Positions 1 through 9,811 of a DNA stretch of 22,333 bases are shown here, in pieces (position 1 is the first letter of the stretch; each line of letters opens with the position of its first letter). The notes under the pieces are model-generated. The model saw only the letters and a program-made list of their open reading frames with translations, did no database searches and was not told the DNA's origin. The translations under genes and the position numbers were made by a program. The DNA comes from Cristatella mucedo (taxonomy: Eukaryota > Bryozoa > Phylactolaemata > Cristatellidae), in contig WPIO01000582.1 of NCBI GenBank assembly GCA_009760855.2, positions 1-22,333 of the forward strand, read 5' to 3'.

Positions 1-516
1 TGTGCTCACAATATTTGAATTAATTATTTGGCTCCAGTCTATCTCTCAGAACTACTCTCCCACCAGTCCAAGCATCGTATCATCATCTTTTCATAATCTA
101 AAAGCTTACAAATACCTTGTGCACACCTCATATCCTTTGCAGACCCTGCATTTAGTTTGCAGGGTACCAAAGCCTGGAACTCACTCCCTACTTTTGTCAC
201 TGCAAACCCCGACAGCCAAATTTAAAAGGGATTTTATAACTTACCTATTTAGAACAGCATTTAATGGGTCCCTGCGGTTCATTCTTCAAGTGACTATGGG
301 TGCTGAACCAATGCATTCTGAGCTGCCACTAGCCACACTTGCATTCTGACCCGGTGTATGTTACCCCTAACCATGTTATTCATGCTGTTTATTAAGCATG
401 ATATCACTCACCATTCAATCGCGTGCCCTTTGCCGCAAATTTAAAGCTCCAAGCAAGAGACTTGATTCTCTGAGGGTGCTTTATCAAGTGTATTACTATT
501 TTAATGTTATTATAGC
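1..516 (+). mobile_element. Degraded 3' end of a CR1/L2-like LINE (family 1)
   Basis: This is the 3' end of an old copy of the same LINE family as the full-length element at 6,235-9,834, in the same orientation and cut by the window edge. The first 270 bases align with the last coding part of that element: the reading around 'FKRDFITYLFRTAFNGSL' matches its C-terminus 'FKRNLKTFLFRTAFSGSL'. Bases 270-516 match its 3' untranslated region, including the shared 'acccctaaccatgttattca' stretch, the AGAGA/TCTCT stem near 455-475 and 'tgctttatcaagtg'. An AT-rich decayed (ATT)n tail follows to about 516. Substitutions and frame changes are spread throughout, so it is a dead remnant; the 115-residue frame at 2-349 is only partly the ancestral one. 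The end is approximate. Confidence 0.85.
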
Positions 517-1942
517 GTTAATGATGATGAGAAAGCATAATTTATTATTAGATAAATCGAAATTAAAATATATCTCTCAAAAGCGACACACATTCCCAAT
601 GATTTCTTCTTTTAATATCAATTGTTTGGTGGTAAGGTTTTGACATCAGACGTATTGGAGTTGCAACTATTCCATCCTTACTGCATAATTTTTATGCACC
701 GATTGAGTATGAGAATTATTCATTGTCCTTAGAAATGAGATTCAGAAATGGTTACACGGCTTTCTCGATAGTTTTATTTGGTTGCAAGTAATTGGTTTTT
801 ATGCTTTACCCTTTTAGAAGGTCCTCTAAGATTTTTAAGGCTTGCTACTACAATCTCAAATCTGTGGACTACCAACGTAAGCCATACCATCCCACTACAG
901 GCATGCCACAATACTATCTATTAGAACACTTTAATTTCACCCAGCTACTCTAGATAAAAATTCAGGTGATATGTAGATTCCTCACTTTGAATCTTAGCAC
1001 ATTACATTGTTATTTTAAATTATTTGGCCGAGAGCTAAAAATCCTCATAGTGTTCATTTCTGCTGAAGATGGACTAGCCATCAGCAGCAATGACTAAGCC
1101 ACCTTAGCGGTCGATTAGCAGTCGGTGAGATTGCTTAGCTTCGCCTAAGCGGGTCATTATTAGGCATGTGCCATTGGTGATTGACGAACTTTCAAACGTT
1201 TCCTTGAATGATCTATTGCATTTAGGCAAGCTCAGGCAACCCAGTCACTTTCTAGGCACTTTACAGTTGCTCCGAGAGAAGTATGATCCAATTTTCAGTG
1301 GTAGCATGCTCAGTGATGGCAAACTTGGCGTGGAAAGTGGTGAAATCCACAGGTCTAGCATGCAAGTATGAATAGTGGCTGCAGGTAGAGTGTCAGCTCA
1401 CACGATAACACATGCACATGATAAGACACGCAATCACGTGGAACCACTAAGTCATGCAAGAAAAAAATGCACTTGCAGCCTCTTTGCATACGTCGGCAGG
1501 CTTGCAGATGTTAACAAGCTTATTTTTACTGCATTTCATGCCATATAAACACACGAACTAAGGACACTGTATATAAGGAGCTTGTGGTTTGCATTAAGTA
1601 AGGATTAGCGATTACTATATGAAAAGATTGTGATACTAGTTTCTGCCTTGAGGGAGAAGAAATCTTGCGATTAAGATGCAGCAAAAGACTAAAAGAACAT
1701 TAAAGCTTACTACGGAACCTCGAATTAGAATATATTCTTTATTCGGAACATTTGCAGGTCAGCTGGAGGTTATGTAACGTGGTAACTTCCGGGCTGATGA
1801 CAGGAGAGCATACCTGCTGAGTTGTAAACCACGCGGCTGCCAAGGCCGTTAGGCCAGCAAGCAGATATAGCTCAGCCCTTAAGGAATTTATGTAACACGA
1901 GGACCATAGAACCTTATCAAATTTTAACAAGCTTAATTTTAT
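517..1942. other. Intergenic stretch, no gene recognised
   Basis: No coding region, RNA gene or known repeat can be supported here. The longest open frame (1,168-1,371, 67 codons, +) has no recognisable domain and no sign of being a gene. A perfect 6-bp hairpin, GCTTAG-CTTCGC-CTAAGC, lies at 1,133-1,150 in a short stretch rich in 'ctaag/cttag' words (about 1,090-1,150). The rest is AT-rich unique-looking DNA. Confidence 0.6.
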
Positions 1943-2213
1943 TGTAGATAGCAATAATGATGCACTTGATAAAGCGCCCTCAGAGAACTCGATTTCTTCC
2001 AAGGCGCTTTACATTTGCTGCAAAGGGAAACGCTATGAACTTGAGTAATATCATGCTTGATAAACAACATGAACAGCTTGCTTGGGGGTGGCAGGCACAG
2101 GGTAAGCATGCAAATGGGGTTAGTGACCGCATGAACAGTGCTAGCAGGCATAAGCACATCAAGGACAAATCGCAGGGACCCACTAAATGGATTCCTAAAG
2201 AGGTGCATTTTTA
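1943..2213 (-). mobile_element. Short 3'-end copy of LINE family 1 (5'-truncated)
   Basis: Read on the - strand, this block matches only the last ~25 codons and the 3' untranslated region of the full-length LINE at 6,235-9,834. It shows the 'tttagtgggtcc' end of the coding region, the 'gtgcttatg' and 'catgctt' words, 'gcagcaaatgtaaagcgcc' and the terminal 'ggcgctttatcaagtgc', then a decayed (ATT)n-like tail around 1,943-1,955. The AAAGCGCC/GGCGCTTT stem is perfectly kept. It is a typical 5'-truncated insertion and carries no protein function. The open frames on both strands here are by-products of the untranslated region. Ends are accurate to about 10 bases; I could not identify a target-site duplication. 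Confidence 0.85.
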
Positions 2214-3529
2214 GTTCTTTTTAAACGTGGTCAAGTCAGGGAATGTTCTGACGTAACTCGGGGGGGGGGAGAGTTCCTGGCTTTGGGGGCATGCGAACTA
2301 AATGCTTGGTCTCCATAGGATTTAAGGTTTGTACGAGGGGTTTGTACGCCGGTGGTAGGATGCATGGCCTGGTGGGGGGAGTAGATCACGGTACAGAAAT
2401 ATTGCGTTCCATTTTAACCGAACCGATGTACTCTCTATTTGGTTGTCAGAGAGTTTATCAACGAGCTTCTGTTACTGAGCATTGTAATATGCCTTTTTCC
2501 TAACCCAACACTAATAATGAGCTTCACGTACACATTGGATGGCACTTAGGCAACGTCATCTGCCAAATACATTCGCCTTTACCTTCATCGGTCCAGCTCC
2601 TCTAAAACTGGGCCGAACCTGCTCGGTTCTACAGGCGTGGAATTAATGCCTTCCAGCTGCTAGTATTGATTTCATAGATTCTAATTAACTTTCATGATTT
2701 TATTAAGATCAATTTTGACGCCATAATGTTCAGTAACATGGTGCTGGTATGGTAGGAGCAAGCCGTAATGCTTAGAGCAAGTCTTCATGGCTGAGCTGAA
2801 TTAAAATATGATAAGGATTAACTGGTGTCTTGCATGCTATTGCATGTACAATAGATAAAAGGTTCAAACGTGCGCTTGATAAGGCAAACCCTGATGCATT
2901 CAAAGAATCACGTTTTTGTTCGTACTATATATGTTTTTTAGTTCGTGCTCATAAGGACTTATATCTTCAAACGAACATGGAGAGCTCAAGTATATTTTAG
3001 CGAAGCAATTGTTTTTTTTAACTTTTTAGCAATGACAGCAGATACAGATTCTATAATCAATATGGCGATATTGCATTCTCTTTATCCTAATCTAGTTTAA
3101 GTACCGACATTCCAATATTGAGGTTTGAATTTAGCCTCTAAAATCTCCCAATATTGTGTTAACAGTCACACCACGCATAATCTCAAAGAGAATGGCTGCT
3201 AGTGTCTGGAATCTGACTAGTTCGGTTATTGTCTGTAAGCATCACGCTTCCGTCTTATAGTTGACTGAGCAGCTCCCGGAGACTCGGCGCCACCATAAGT
3301 GAGCGAACCAATAGCAAGCTAGCACCCAGGCTAATGTTATGCAATCAATTCTCTTGATTAAGCTCAAGCGCTTCGTGGTCGATTTCTCATTATTATCTTT
3401 CTTAAAACGACAGTGGCTTCGGAAACGGCTGTAATTACTTAGAATCACTCTTAGGATAGAAAAAACCTGAGAATAGGGAATGAAGTGAATAATTACTAGG
3501 TTTTCAAATGTTTTTGTCGAAGCCACTCT
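2214..3529. other. Intergenic stretch, no gene recognised
   Basis: No gene, RNA or repeat can be supported. A run of ten G at about 2,261-2,270 is the only compositional oddity. The open frames at 2,291-2,503 (+, 70 codons) and 3,242-3,526 (-, 94 codons) show no domain I recognise. The second lies directly downstream of the LINE fragment at 3,530-3,785 in that fragment's orientation, but its translation does not resemble LINE proteins. Confidence 0.55.
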
Positions 3530-3785
3530 CGATAGGCGTCCAGCAGCTTAAGTAGTTCACTAAAAACCAAAAAAGGGAAAATGGTAAGAACAGCACAGAA
3601 AGGAGAGAAGTTTAGGTGTGAAGTAGCATAAAATAACATCTCTGAACGGCCGAAAAGGATGTTTCATGGTCAGATAAGAGGAGTAGTCGCTGGTGCCCAA
3701 GAATTACGGAAGCAATTTGCACAGTCTTGGACTTGCAGAGCTAAAGCTCCTGTAGCCAATGGTTGTTAAGTGCGGATGCAACTTC
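3530..3785 (-). mobile_element. Diverged 3' fragment of LINE family 2
   Basis: This block resembles bases 4,200-4,460 of the neighbouring old LINE in the same orientation. For example, 'cacagtcttggacttgcaga' followed by 'gctaaagctcctgt' here corresponds to 'cacagcctaggacctgcaga' and 'cctaaagcttctgt' there. On the - strand the pieces 'FYATSHLNFSPFCAVL' here and 'FYATHYLNCSPDSAML' there align. It therefore holds the end of the reverse transcriptase frame and the region behind it from a second, older copy of family 2. It is full of substitutions and is not coding. The 5' boundary near 3,785 is uncertain. Confidence 0.65.
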
Positions 3786-3918
3786 AACTGTATCGTAAAC
3801 GTTATCTTAATCTGTGATCTTTCGTTAGCATTCAGTAGCCCGAAACTGTTAAACCTGAAGAGTGATATCTTGTGCCCGCAGACCTTACTGGAACTTCCTT
3901 TCTATAATTACGGCCTTA

Positions 3919-4081
<163 letters not shown>

Positions 4082-4109
4082 GTGTATCTCCGTCAGTAAA
4101 CTCAGGTAA

Positions 4110-4137
4110 GGTAACTCCACAAAGGTAACTCCACAAA
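4110..4137. repeat. Two tandem copies of a 14-bp unit at the LINE 3' end
   Basis: The unit GGTAACTCCACAAA is present twice, exactly and head to tail, with a partial match (AGGTAA) just before. It lies between the end of the old - strand LINE's recognisable 3' region and the microsatellite. CR1/L2-like elements often end in short tandem repeats, so this may be the original 3' tail of the - strand LINE (inference). Confidence 0.85.
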
Positions 4138-4193
4138 GTCATAAAGAATAAGTGGGTGTTACGCCGGAGAGTTTTGTATAGCACACTCACAGC

Positions 4194-4660
4194 CTAAGCG
4201 GCTTTCGGTACGCATTCGGTAGCCAAAGACTTCGTCTTACGTAACAAAGAGAAAGTGGGAAGCATAGCAGAGTCAGGAGAGCAGTTGAGGTAGTGAGTAG
4301 CATAGAAGTAGCAGTTCAGGACCGCTGAAAAAAATGTGCCATTGTCGGCAGTAGGAGAGTAGCTGTCGTTGCATAAAAATTGTGGAAGCGAGTTCCACAG
4401 CCTAGGACCTGCAGACCTAAAGCTTCTGTCGCCAACTGTCTTTAAGCGGAAGAATGGGACAGCTAATTTATTGTCCTCACAGGACCTGAGGACGCGAACA
4501 GACTGAAACTGATGCAGCAGTCCAGCTACGTAATAAGGAGCCAAGCCGTGGCGGGCCTTGTGGGTCAGCTTAAGAACTTAGCTCTGTATCCTTTGATCAA
4601 CCGGCAACCATCCTAGCTCTTTCAGCAGAGGTGACACGTGCTCAAACCGCTAAGACTTGA
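4194..4660 (-). pseudogene. C-terminal end of the family 2 LINE polyprotein (broken)
   Basis: On the - strand the region first gives a reading with 'LLKELGWLPVDQRI' (about 4,580-4,640), the counterpart of the 'LLADLHWLPVKQRI' C-terminal motif of the intact LINE. It continues with 'GDRSFRSAGPRLWNSLP' (about 4,375-4,430), matching 'GDRAFSSYAPTAWNSLP' in the intact copy. A stop falls right after 'DQRIQS', and the frame changes near 4,650 relative to the preceding block. The tail after 'WNSLP' differs from the intact family and runs into the probable 3' untranslated region. It is a remnant without function. Confidence 0.8.
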
Positions 4661-5129
4661 AGACCAGCCTTGCAGCCCGATTCATAGTCCGCTGTAGTGG
4701 CGTAATAGCTTTCTTTGGCAGCCCAGCCAAAAGGGAATTACAATAATCAAGCCGAGACAGAACTAAAGAGCTAGTTAAATTTTTCACAGGCCACTGTGGG
4801 AGACAGCTCCTAATCTTGGATAGGGATCGAATGTGATGGCTAGCTGTAGAGGCAGTCTTGTGAATGAAGCTTTTGAAACTGAGGTAGCTGTTGAACACGA
4901 CACCTAAATTACGAGCACGTGGTGAAGGTCGTACAATAACATCACCTATTAGAACAGCAAAGCCTTTTAATCCAGCTACATGCTTAGGGTGTCCTATGAG
5001 CAGCAGTTTGGTTTTATCGTCATTTAATTTCAGGAAGTTTTCCGACATCCAGGATCGAATATTGGCAAGGCAAGCATTCAGTTTCTCAGTTGCTGCAGCA
5101 GATTCCGACGGTTTAAATGACAAATACAA
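4650..5129 (-). pseudogene. Family 2 LINE reverse transcriptase, thumb and connection part (broken)
   Basis: This is a 159-codon open block directly downstream of the YADD active-site motif of the old LINE. It contains 'RSWMSENFLKLNDDKTKLLL' (intact copy: 'RSWMAANFLKINDDKTNLLV'), 'ARNLGVVF' and 'SRLDYCNSLLAGLP', all hallmark segments that follow the catalytic site in CR1/L2-like reverse transcriptases. It is separated from the preceding block by a single nonsense codon TAG at 5,130-5,132 (- strand), where the intact family has Gln after 'YADDT'. The first Met has no significance. Confidence 0.85.
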
Positions 5130-5680
5130 CTAAGTATCGTCAGCATAGAAGTGATATCCTATTCCATGGGCCTTAATGACTTTTCCCAGAGGTTGTATGT
5201 AAATGGAAAACAGCAAGGGACCGAGTACAGGCCCTTGAGGGACTCCACAGGTGACCCTTCTCATGTCTGACACCTGACCCCCACACGATACGGATTGAAT
5301 ACGATCAGACAAGTATGATTTAAACCACGCCACTGTTTCGTCTGCCAGACCGATCATTGTTCGCAATCGTTCAAGCAGAACTTCTTGATCAATGGTGTCG
5401 AAGGCAGCAGACAAATCTAGCAGAGCTATTCCCGTCGTCGTTGCAACGTAGAATGTCATTGTTAACACGGAGATGAGCAGTTTCAGTAGAGTGCTGCGTC
5501 TTGAACCCTGATTAAAATGTTTCTGACATTCCATAATTTTCAATACGTTCAACTAGCTGCTTAGCAACAATTTTTTCAGAATCTTTATTAGGAACAAAAG
5601 AAGGGAAACTGGACGATAGTTTGCTATGACATCTGGTTCTAATCCAGGCTTTTTAAGAATAGATCAAATGATTGCCGATT
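5130..5680 (-). pseudogene. Family 2 LINE reverse transcriptase palm with YADD site (broken)
   Basis: On the - strand this holds the catalytic core of the old copy. A 'NYRPVS' motif is near 5,605-5,635, motif A 'LLDLSAAFDTID' near 5,390-5,430, 'GVPQGPVLGPLLF' near 5,205-5,250 and the 'YADD' active site near 5,135-5,150. The frame is disrupted near 5,450-5,560, so motif A and the upstream 'NYRPVS' are not in one clean frame, and it ends in a premature TAG just after YADDT. A Pro replaces the usual Ser in 'VPQGS', and Gln replaces His after motif A. It is dead but recent enough that its motifs remain readable. Confidence 0.85.
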
Positions 5681-5708
5681 TGAAGAACTTGGGGACGACC
5701 CCTATTCC

Positions 5709-6227
5709 CTAAGAAGCAATACAAATCTTGGTTTTGGCAGGGCTAAGTTGATCTGCAAGTGAAGACCACAGAGATGAAGGTATGGGGTCTTCAGGAGACG
5801 AGCTCTTGTAGCTAGATCTTATTAAGGCAGCGACATCACAGGCAGAAACATCGGAGAACCTTTTAAGAAAGGTCACGGGTTGAGGAACAGCGATTGCTTT
5901 GGTCTGAAGGGGCTTAATGGAGGCACGAATGTGCACAATTTTTTTCGGTAAAGAAGGCTGAAAACGTTTCGGCTGAGCCCTTAATATCTGGAGTGTCAGA
6001 CCTCACAGCATTGGCAAGTAAATGGTTTACTAACTTATAAATCTGTTTAGCGTCCTACTGGTAGGAATTTAGCTTTCTAATGAAAAAAGAAGCCCTGGCT
6101 TTTTGAAGCTTTCGGGTGTAAACTCGATGGAAGCCCTTAAATTGACTAGGTCTCTCTCAGACCCCGATTTCTTGAAACGAAGTCCCAGCCTGCGCTTAAC
6201 AAGCTAACATCTTAAGGAGTTCTTTCG
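5709..6227 (-). pseudogene. Family 2 LINE, linker between endonuclease and reverse transcriptase (broken)
   Basis: Read on the - strand, the region gives 'KRRLGLRFKKSGS', 'LVNHLLANA' and 'FSAFFTEKI' followed by 'SSPEDPIPSSL'. These align with 'KRKLEKAYKRSGL', 'TINHLLNRS', 'FSRFFVQKI' and 'TSPLDPIPTVL' in the intact LINE. That places it between the endonuclease and the reverse transcriptase palm. Several frameshifts and stops separate the pieces; one 75-codon open part is at 5,709-5,936. The piece nearest 6,227 ('FTKELLKM') is where the younger LINE interrupted it; reading resumes at 9,842. Confidence 0.8.
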
Positions 6228-6234
6228 TAAATTG
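6228..6234. repeat. Left copy of 7-bp target-site duplication TAAATTG
   Basis: TAAATTG occurs here and again at 9,835-9,841, flanking the full-length LINE. If one copy and everything between is removed, the old - strand LINE reads through the junction in the frame of its endonuclease C-terminus. Short duplications of variable length are expected from LINE integration. Confidence 0.75.
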
Positions 6235-6556
6235 TCGCCTCCTGACATAGAGCGCTCTAACGTGCGTTCTTGTTCGTTGCAGAATTCTTCCGAAAACCGA
6301 AGTTCTTGCGAACATCGTATACGGAAACGATACAGCTAAGACCTGTTTAAAGTTATTCTGATTGTTTTTTGACCGTAGCGCGTAAGAAATTACGTGCCTA
6401 TGGACATCTAAACGGTTTTCGCTTCGGGCTGCTGGGTCTCCCACGCCGGCGGCTGCATTAGCTACGCCGGCGGCTAGTAACATACTTGTTAGTTATGGTC
6501 GTCAGCAGCTGCTATCGCTTCGTCATCGTATATCAAATGCATTCCTAGATATTAAT

Positions 6557-9500
6557 GTGGTTGCTAAGATTCATGAACTATGCATTAAAAAAAGGAAAGC
6601 ACCCCGTAGCCGCCGCGGTGGCCGGAACCGCCAGCTTAGACGCTGCTCGTTTGGTATTCCTAGCATTGTCTCGAACCGCTTAGCACGCTCCCCCGCATGC
6701 GTCACTGTAAATCTCTCAAACTTAGTGGTCATCAGGCCTGTTGTAACCCAATCGGCCAGACTTAACGCTTGCCTTTGGAATCCTCGCTCAATGTGCAATA
6801 AACCTCTAGTAATAAACGACCTTATTTCTGAAAATGGTATCGACCTGCTCGCCCTAACTGAAACTTGGCTGAAATCGATAAACTGCCCGACAATTAAAGA
6901 CGCTACTCCATCTGGTTTCACGTTCTTTCACACCCCTAGATCAATCAAAACTGGAGGTGGAGTTGCTATAATCGTGCGCTCGAAATTCAACTTCAAGCCA
7001 TTTGCGGTACCCTCGAAGCAGTCTTTTGAATCAATTGTCCTGGTCTCACCCGAAAACAAGCTACCGATAGTGGCAGTAGTCTATCGCCCACCAGGTACCA
7101 AATCCTCCTTTATCTCAGATTTCTCCGATCTCATTTCGATTCTGTGTGCAAGAAATCGATCCTTCCTCTTTATGGGTGATTTCAACGTTCACTTTGATAA
7201 CTTATCTGACGCTTTCAGCACCGAATTTCGTACATTGACAGACTCATTATCTCTTGTGGCTCATGTGCATGGCCCTACCCACATCAAGGGTCACACACTC
7301 GACCAAATTTTCTCATATAACTGCACTTTGTCATCACCAGTTATCACAAAATCCTGCTTATCTGACCACATGCAGATCTCATTCAATCTACAGTGTGTGC
7401 CCACATTCTCGTCTAAAATAACCTGTGAATCGCGAAACCTCAAGACCCTTGACATCGATGCTGTCCGTGCGAGCATATCTGCTTCACCTTTGCTGCTCAG
7501 TCCTCCCTCCGATCTGTCATCACTGGTAGATTGCTACAACACGACACTAGCTGACACGCTCGACGAGTTTGCACCTTTGACAAAGCGCACTGTGCGCCCC
7601 CGCCCAGACGGCCTATGGTTTACCACAGACATTAAACTAGCCAAGTCTACTAAACGAAAGCTTGAAAAGGCATACAAAAGATCCGGACTAACTGTCCATC
7701 GACAGGCATATGAAGACTACTGTAGGTCGTACCAATCGATCCTAGCAAAGGCTAAGTCTAGCTTCTATAGAAACATTGTTGAATCACAGATGCACAATCC
7801 AAAAATGCTGATGTCGACAATAAACCATCTCCTCAACCGTTCCCAGGTTAGCTCCTTACCTGATGATCCTCGTGATGATCTAGCCGATCGCTTCTCTCGA
7901 TTCTTTGTGCAGAAGATAGACAAAATCAGGGAATCCATCCCTGCGACGACAACCTTCCCACTAGAATGCTGTTCCTCGGTTCCTGGCTGCGCCTCAATGT
8001 CTGCATTTAAACAGGTCACCAGTGACATAGTCCTAAAGCTCGTATCTCAATCAAAGAAGACAACAAGTCCACTGGACCCTATTCCCACTGTCCTGCTCCT
8101 ACGTTGCATTGATCTGCTGCTGCCATGCATAACCAACATCATTAATATGTCATTAGCCTCAGGTCAGGTCCCAGCACCTTTCAAAAAAGCTGTAGTCAGG
8201 CCACTTCTCAAGAAAGCTACACTAGACCAAGAGAACTTAAGCAACTACCGCCCAGTCTCCCTTCTACCATTCCTATCAAAGACACTGGAACGGGTCGCGG
8301 CAGACCAGCTGAACTCGTATATCGAAACCTCACACCTTGCTAGTAAGTTCCAGTCTGGCTTTAGAGCTAATCACTCCACAGAGTCAGCATTGCTTCGGGT
8401 ATACAACGACCTACTTAGGAATGCAGACATGGGTAGTAGAGTGTCTTTTCTTGTTTTGCTCGATCTTTCGGCAGCTTTTGATACCATCGATCACAAAGTA
8501 CTTCTAGAGCGCCTCTCATCTCGCCTGGGCATCACTGGCACTGCTCTGCAGTGGTTCAGGTCCTATCTCAGTGGGAGACTCCAGAGTGTTGATGTGAATG
8601 GACAAAGATCATCTGAAGTACCTCTAAAATATGGAGTACCTCAGGGCTCTGTGCTAGGTCCGGTCCTTTTCACCGTCTATACTCTCCCTCTCGCTGATGT
8701 GATTGCCAAGCACAATCTAGGCTTTCACTTCTATGCGGATGACACTCAGTTGTACCTTTGCTTTGATCCCTCCCAGCCTTCGAGCACCTCAAATTCTCTC
8801 AACTCACTTGCTGCATGCATTGATGACATCCGATCATGGATGGCAGCAAATTTTCTAAAAATAAACGATGATAAAACTAACTTACTAGTTATGGGCAAAC
8901 CTAGTGTTATTCAGAAATTGGAAAGGCTGACTTTCAAAATTGGCTCTGCCAGCATATCTCCAGTTGCATCAGCTCGAAATCTAGGTGTCATATTCCAAAG
9001 CGACCTCTCGTTAGACGACCACATCAGCTCCACAGTCAAATCAGCCTATTTTCAGCTTCATAACATTGCTAAAATTAGGGCTTGTTTAGATAAGGATACC
9101 ACGTCCAAGTTGGTCCATGCATTCGTGACATCTCGTCTCGACTTCTGCAACTCACTGCTTACTGGCCTACCAGCATGTGCGATCAGGCGATTGCAGCTGG
9201 TGCAAAACTCTGCAGCTAGGCTTGTCTGCCGTGAGCGTCGCAGTTGCCACATTACTCCACTTCTCGCCGACCTGCACTGGTTACCAGTCAAGCAACGGAT
9301 TGACTTCAAGGTTTTGTCGCTCACTTTTAGGTCTCTTCATTCTATGGCTCCAGCCTATCTTTCAGAGATACTACCCCATCAGGCAAAGCATCGTACCACT
9401 CGCTTTTCGGAATCCAACAGTCTAGAAATACCTCGTACAAACCTTAAATCCTTTGGAGACCGTGCATTTAGCTCGTATGCTCCCACAGCCTGGAACTCCC

Positions 9501-9595
9501 TCCCGACCTGCATCAGAACATCCCCTGACCTGACCACATTTAAAAGAAACTTAAAAACATTCCTATTTAGGACAGCATTTAGTGGGTCCTTGTGA
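6557..9595 (+). CDS. LINE polyprotein: APE endonuclease plus reverse transcriptase
   Basis: The 1,012-codon frame encodes the retrotransposition enzyme, which nicks genomic DNA and primes reverse transcription of the element RNA at the nick. Numbering from 6,557, a basic region (about 10-35, Arg/Lys-rich) is followed by the endonuclease (about 69-290). That domain has Asn70, Glu102 in 'TETW', 'VVYRPPG', 'GDFN' (Asp208, Asn210) and 'SDH' (269-271), so its catalytic set looks complete. The reverse transcriptase (about 540-800) has 'NYRPVS' (563-568), motif A 'LLDLSAAFD' (catalytic Asp636), 'GVPQGS' (693-698) and 'YADD' (726-729). 'HWLPV' (907-911) and 'RTAFSGSL' close the protein. The codon at 6,557 is GTG, not ATG. 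The frame is open back to 6,386 without any ATG, and 'YGRQQLLSLR' upstream looks like real LINE N-terminal sequence, so the true start is probably upstream and may be mutated (ATA at 6,482-6,484). The first in-frame ATG is codon 79. Confidence 0.93.
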   Translation: MVAKIHELCIKKRKAPRSRRGGRNRQLRRCSFGIPSIVSNRLARSPACVTVNLSNLVVIRPVVTQSARLNACLWNPRSMCNKPLVINDLISENGIDLLALTETWLKSINCPTIKDATPSGFTFFHTPRSIKTGGGVAIIVRSKFNFKPFAVPSKQSFESIVLVSPENKLPIVAVVYRPPGTKSSFISDFSDLISILCARNRSFLFMGDFNVHFDNLSDAFSTEFRTLTDSLSLVAHVHGPTHIKGHTLDQIFSYNCTLSSPVITKSCLSDHMQISFNLQCVPTFSSKITCESRNLKTLDIDAVRASISASPLLLSPPSDLSSLVDCYNTTLADTLDEFAPLTKRTVRPRPDGLWFTTDIKLAKSTKRKLEKAYKRSGLTVHRQAYEDYCRSYQSILAKAKSSFYRNIVESQMHNPKMLMSTINHLLNRSQVSSLPDDPRDDLADRFSRFFVQKIDKIRESIPATTTFPLECCSSVPGCASMSAFKQVTSDIVLKLVSQSKKTTSPLDPIPTVLLLRCIDLLLPCITNIINMSLASGQVPAPFKKAVVRPLLKKATLDQENLSNYRPVSLLPFLSKTLERVAADQLNSYIETSHLASKFQSGFRANHSTESALLRVYNDLLRNADMGSRVSFLVLLDLSAAFDTIDHKVLLERLSSRLGITGTALQWFRSYLSGRLQSVDVNGQRSSEVPLKYGVPQGSVLGPVLFTVYTLPLADVIAKHNLGFHFYADDTQLYLCFDPSQPSSTSNSLNSLAACIDDIRSWMAANFLKINDDKTNLLVMGKPSVIQKLERLTFKIGSASISPVASARNLGVIFQSDLSLDDHISSTVKSAYFQLHNIAKIRACLDKDTTSKLVHAFVTSRLDFCNSLLTGLPACAIRRLQLVQNSAARLVCRERRSCHITPLLADLHWLPVKQRIDFKVLSLTFRSLHSMAPAYLSEILPHQAKHRTTRFSESNSLEIPRTNLKSFGDRAFSSYAPTAWNSLPTCIRTSPDLTTFKRNLKTFLFRTAFSGSL

Positions 9596-9760
9596 TTCGT
9601 CCTCGATGTGCTTATGCGTGCTGACACTGTTCATGCTGCCACTAACCACATTTGCATGCTGACCCAGTGCATGTAACCCCTAACCATGTTATTCATTTTG
9701 TTTGTTTTTCAAGCATGATTTTACTTACTATTCTATTGCGTATCACTTTGCAGCAAATGT

Positions 9761-9800
9761 AAAGCGCCTAGAAAGAGATTAAGTTCTCTGAGGGCGCTTT
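9761..9800 (+). other. Conserved 3' stem-loop of LINE family 1
   Basis: AAAGCGCC (9,761-9,768) pairs perfectly with GGCGCTTT (9,793-9,800). Inside it, AGAGA (9,774-9,778) pairs with TCTCT (9,785-9,789) around a 6-base loop. The same composite hairpin is present in the copy at 1,943-2,213, and with a partly decayed outer stem in the copy at 1-516. In CR1/L2-like elements the RNA 3' end is where the reverse transcriptase binds, so this is the likely recognition structure (inference). The (ATT)n tail follows 11 bases later. Confidence 0.85.
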
Positions 9801-9811
9801 ATCAAGTGCAA

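Larger units (their letters stand above)
4082..6234 (-). mobile_element. Old CR1/L2-like LINE copy (family 2), reverse transcriptase and 3' part
   Basis: On the - strand this is the 3' two-thirds of an old LINE, broken by stops and frameshifts. In element order it holds the linker after the endonuclease (6,227 down to about 5,940), the reverse transcriptase palm (about 5,640-5,130), the thumb/C-terminal region (5,129-4,194) and the 3' untranslated region down to about 4,082. It continues upstream at 9,842-10,387: the younger LINE at 6,235-9,834 was inserted into it. Bases 6,228-6,234 are the left copy of the 7-bp duplication made by that insertion. The sequence is clearly different from the + strand family (for example 'KLNDDKTKLLLIG' against 'KINDDKTNLLVMG'), so it is a separate family of the same broad group. 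It cannot encode a working protein. Confidence 0.9.

Noticed and set aside
1168-1371. 67-residue + strand frame as a small gene
   Set aside because: Nothing beyond an open frame supports it; no motif, homologue or neighbouring exon recognised.
3242-3526. 94-residue - strand frame as a host gene
   Set aside because: No recognisable domain, no supporting context, and length within chance expectation for AT-rich DNA next to a LINE fragment.
6196-6483. 95-residue - strand frame as a small gene
   Set aside because: Its C-terminal end ('QFTKELLKML') belongs to the old - strand LINE, and the rest is the antisense of the young LINE leader; it spans the insertion junction.
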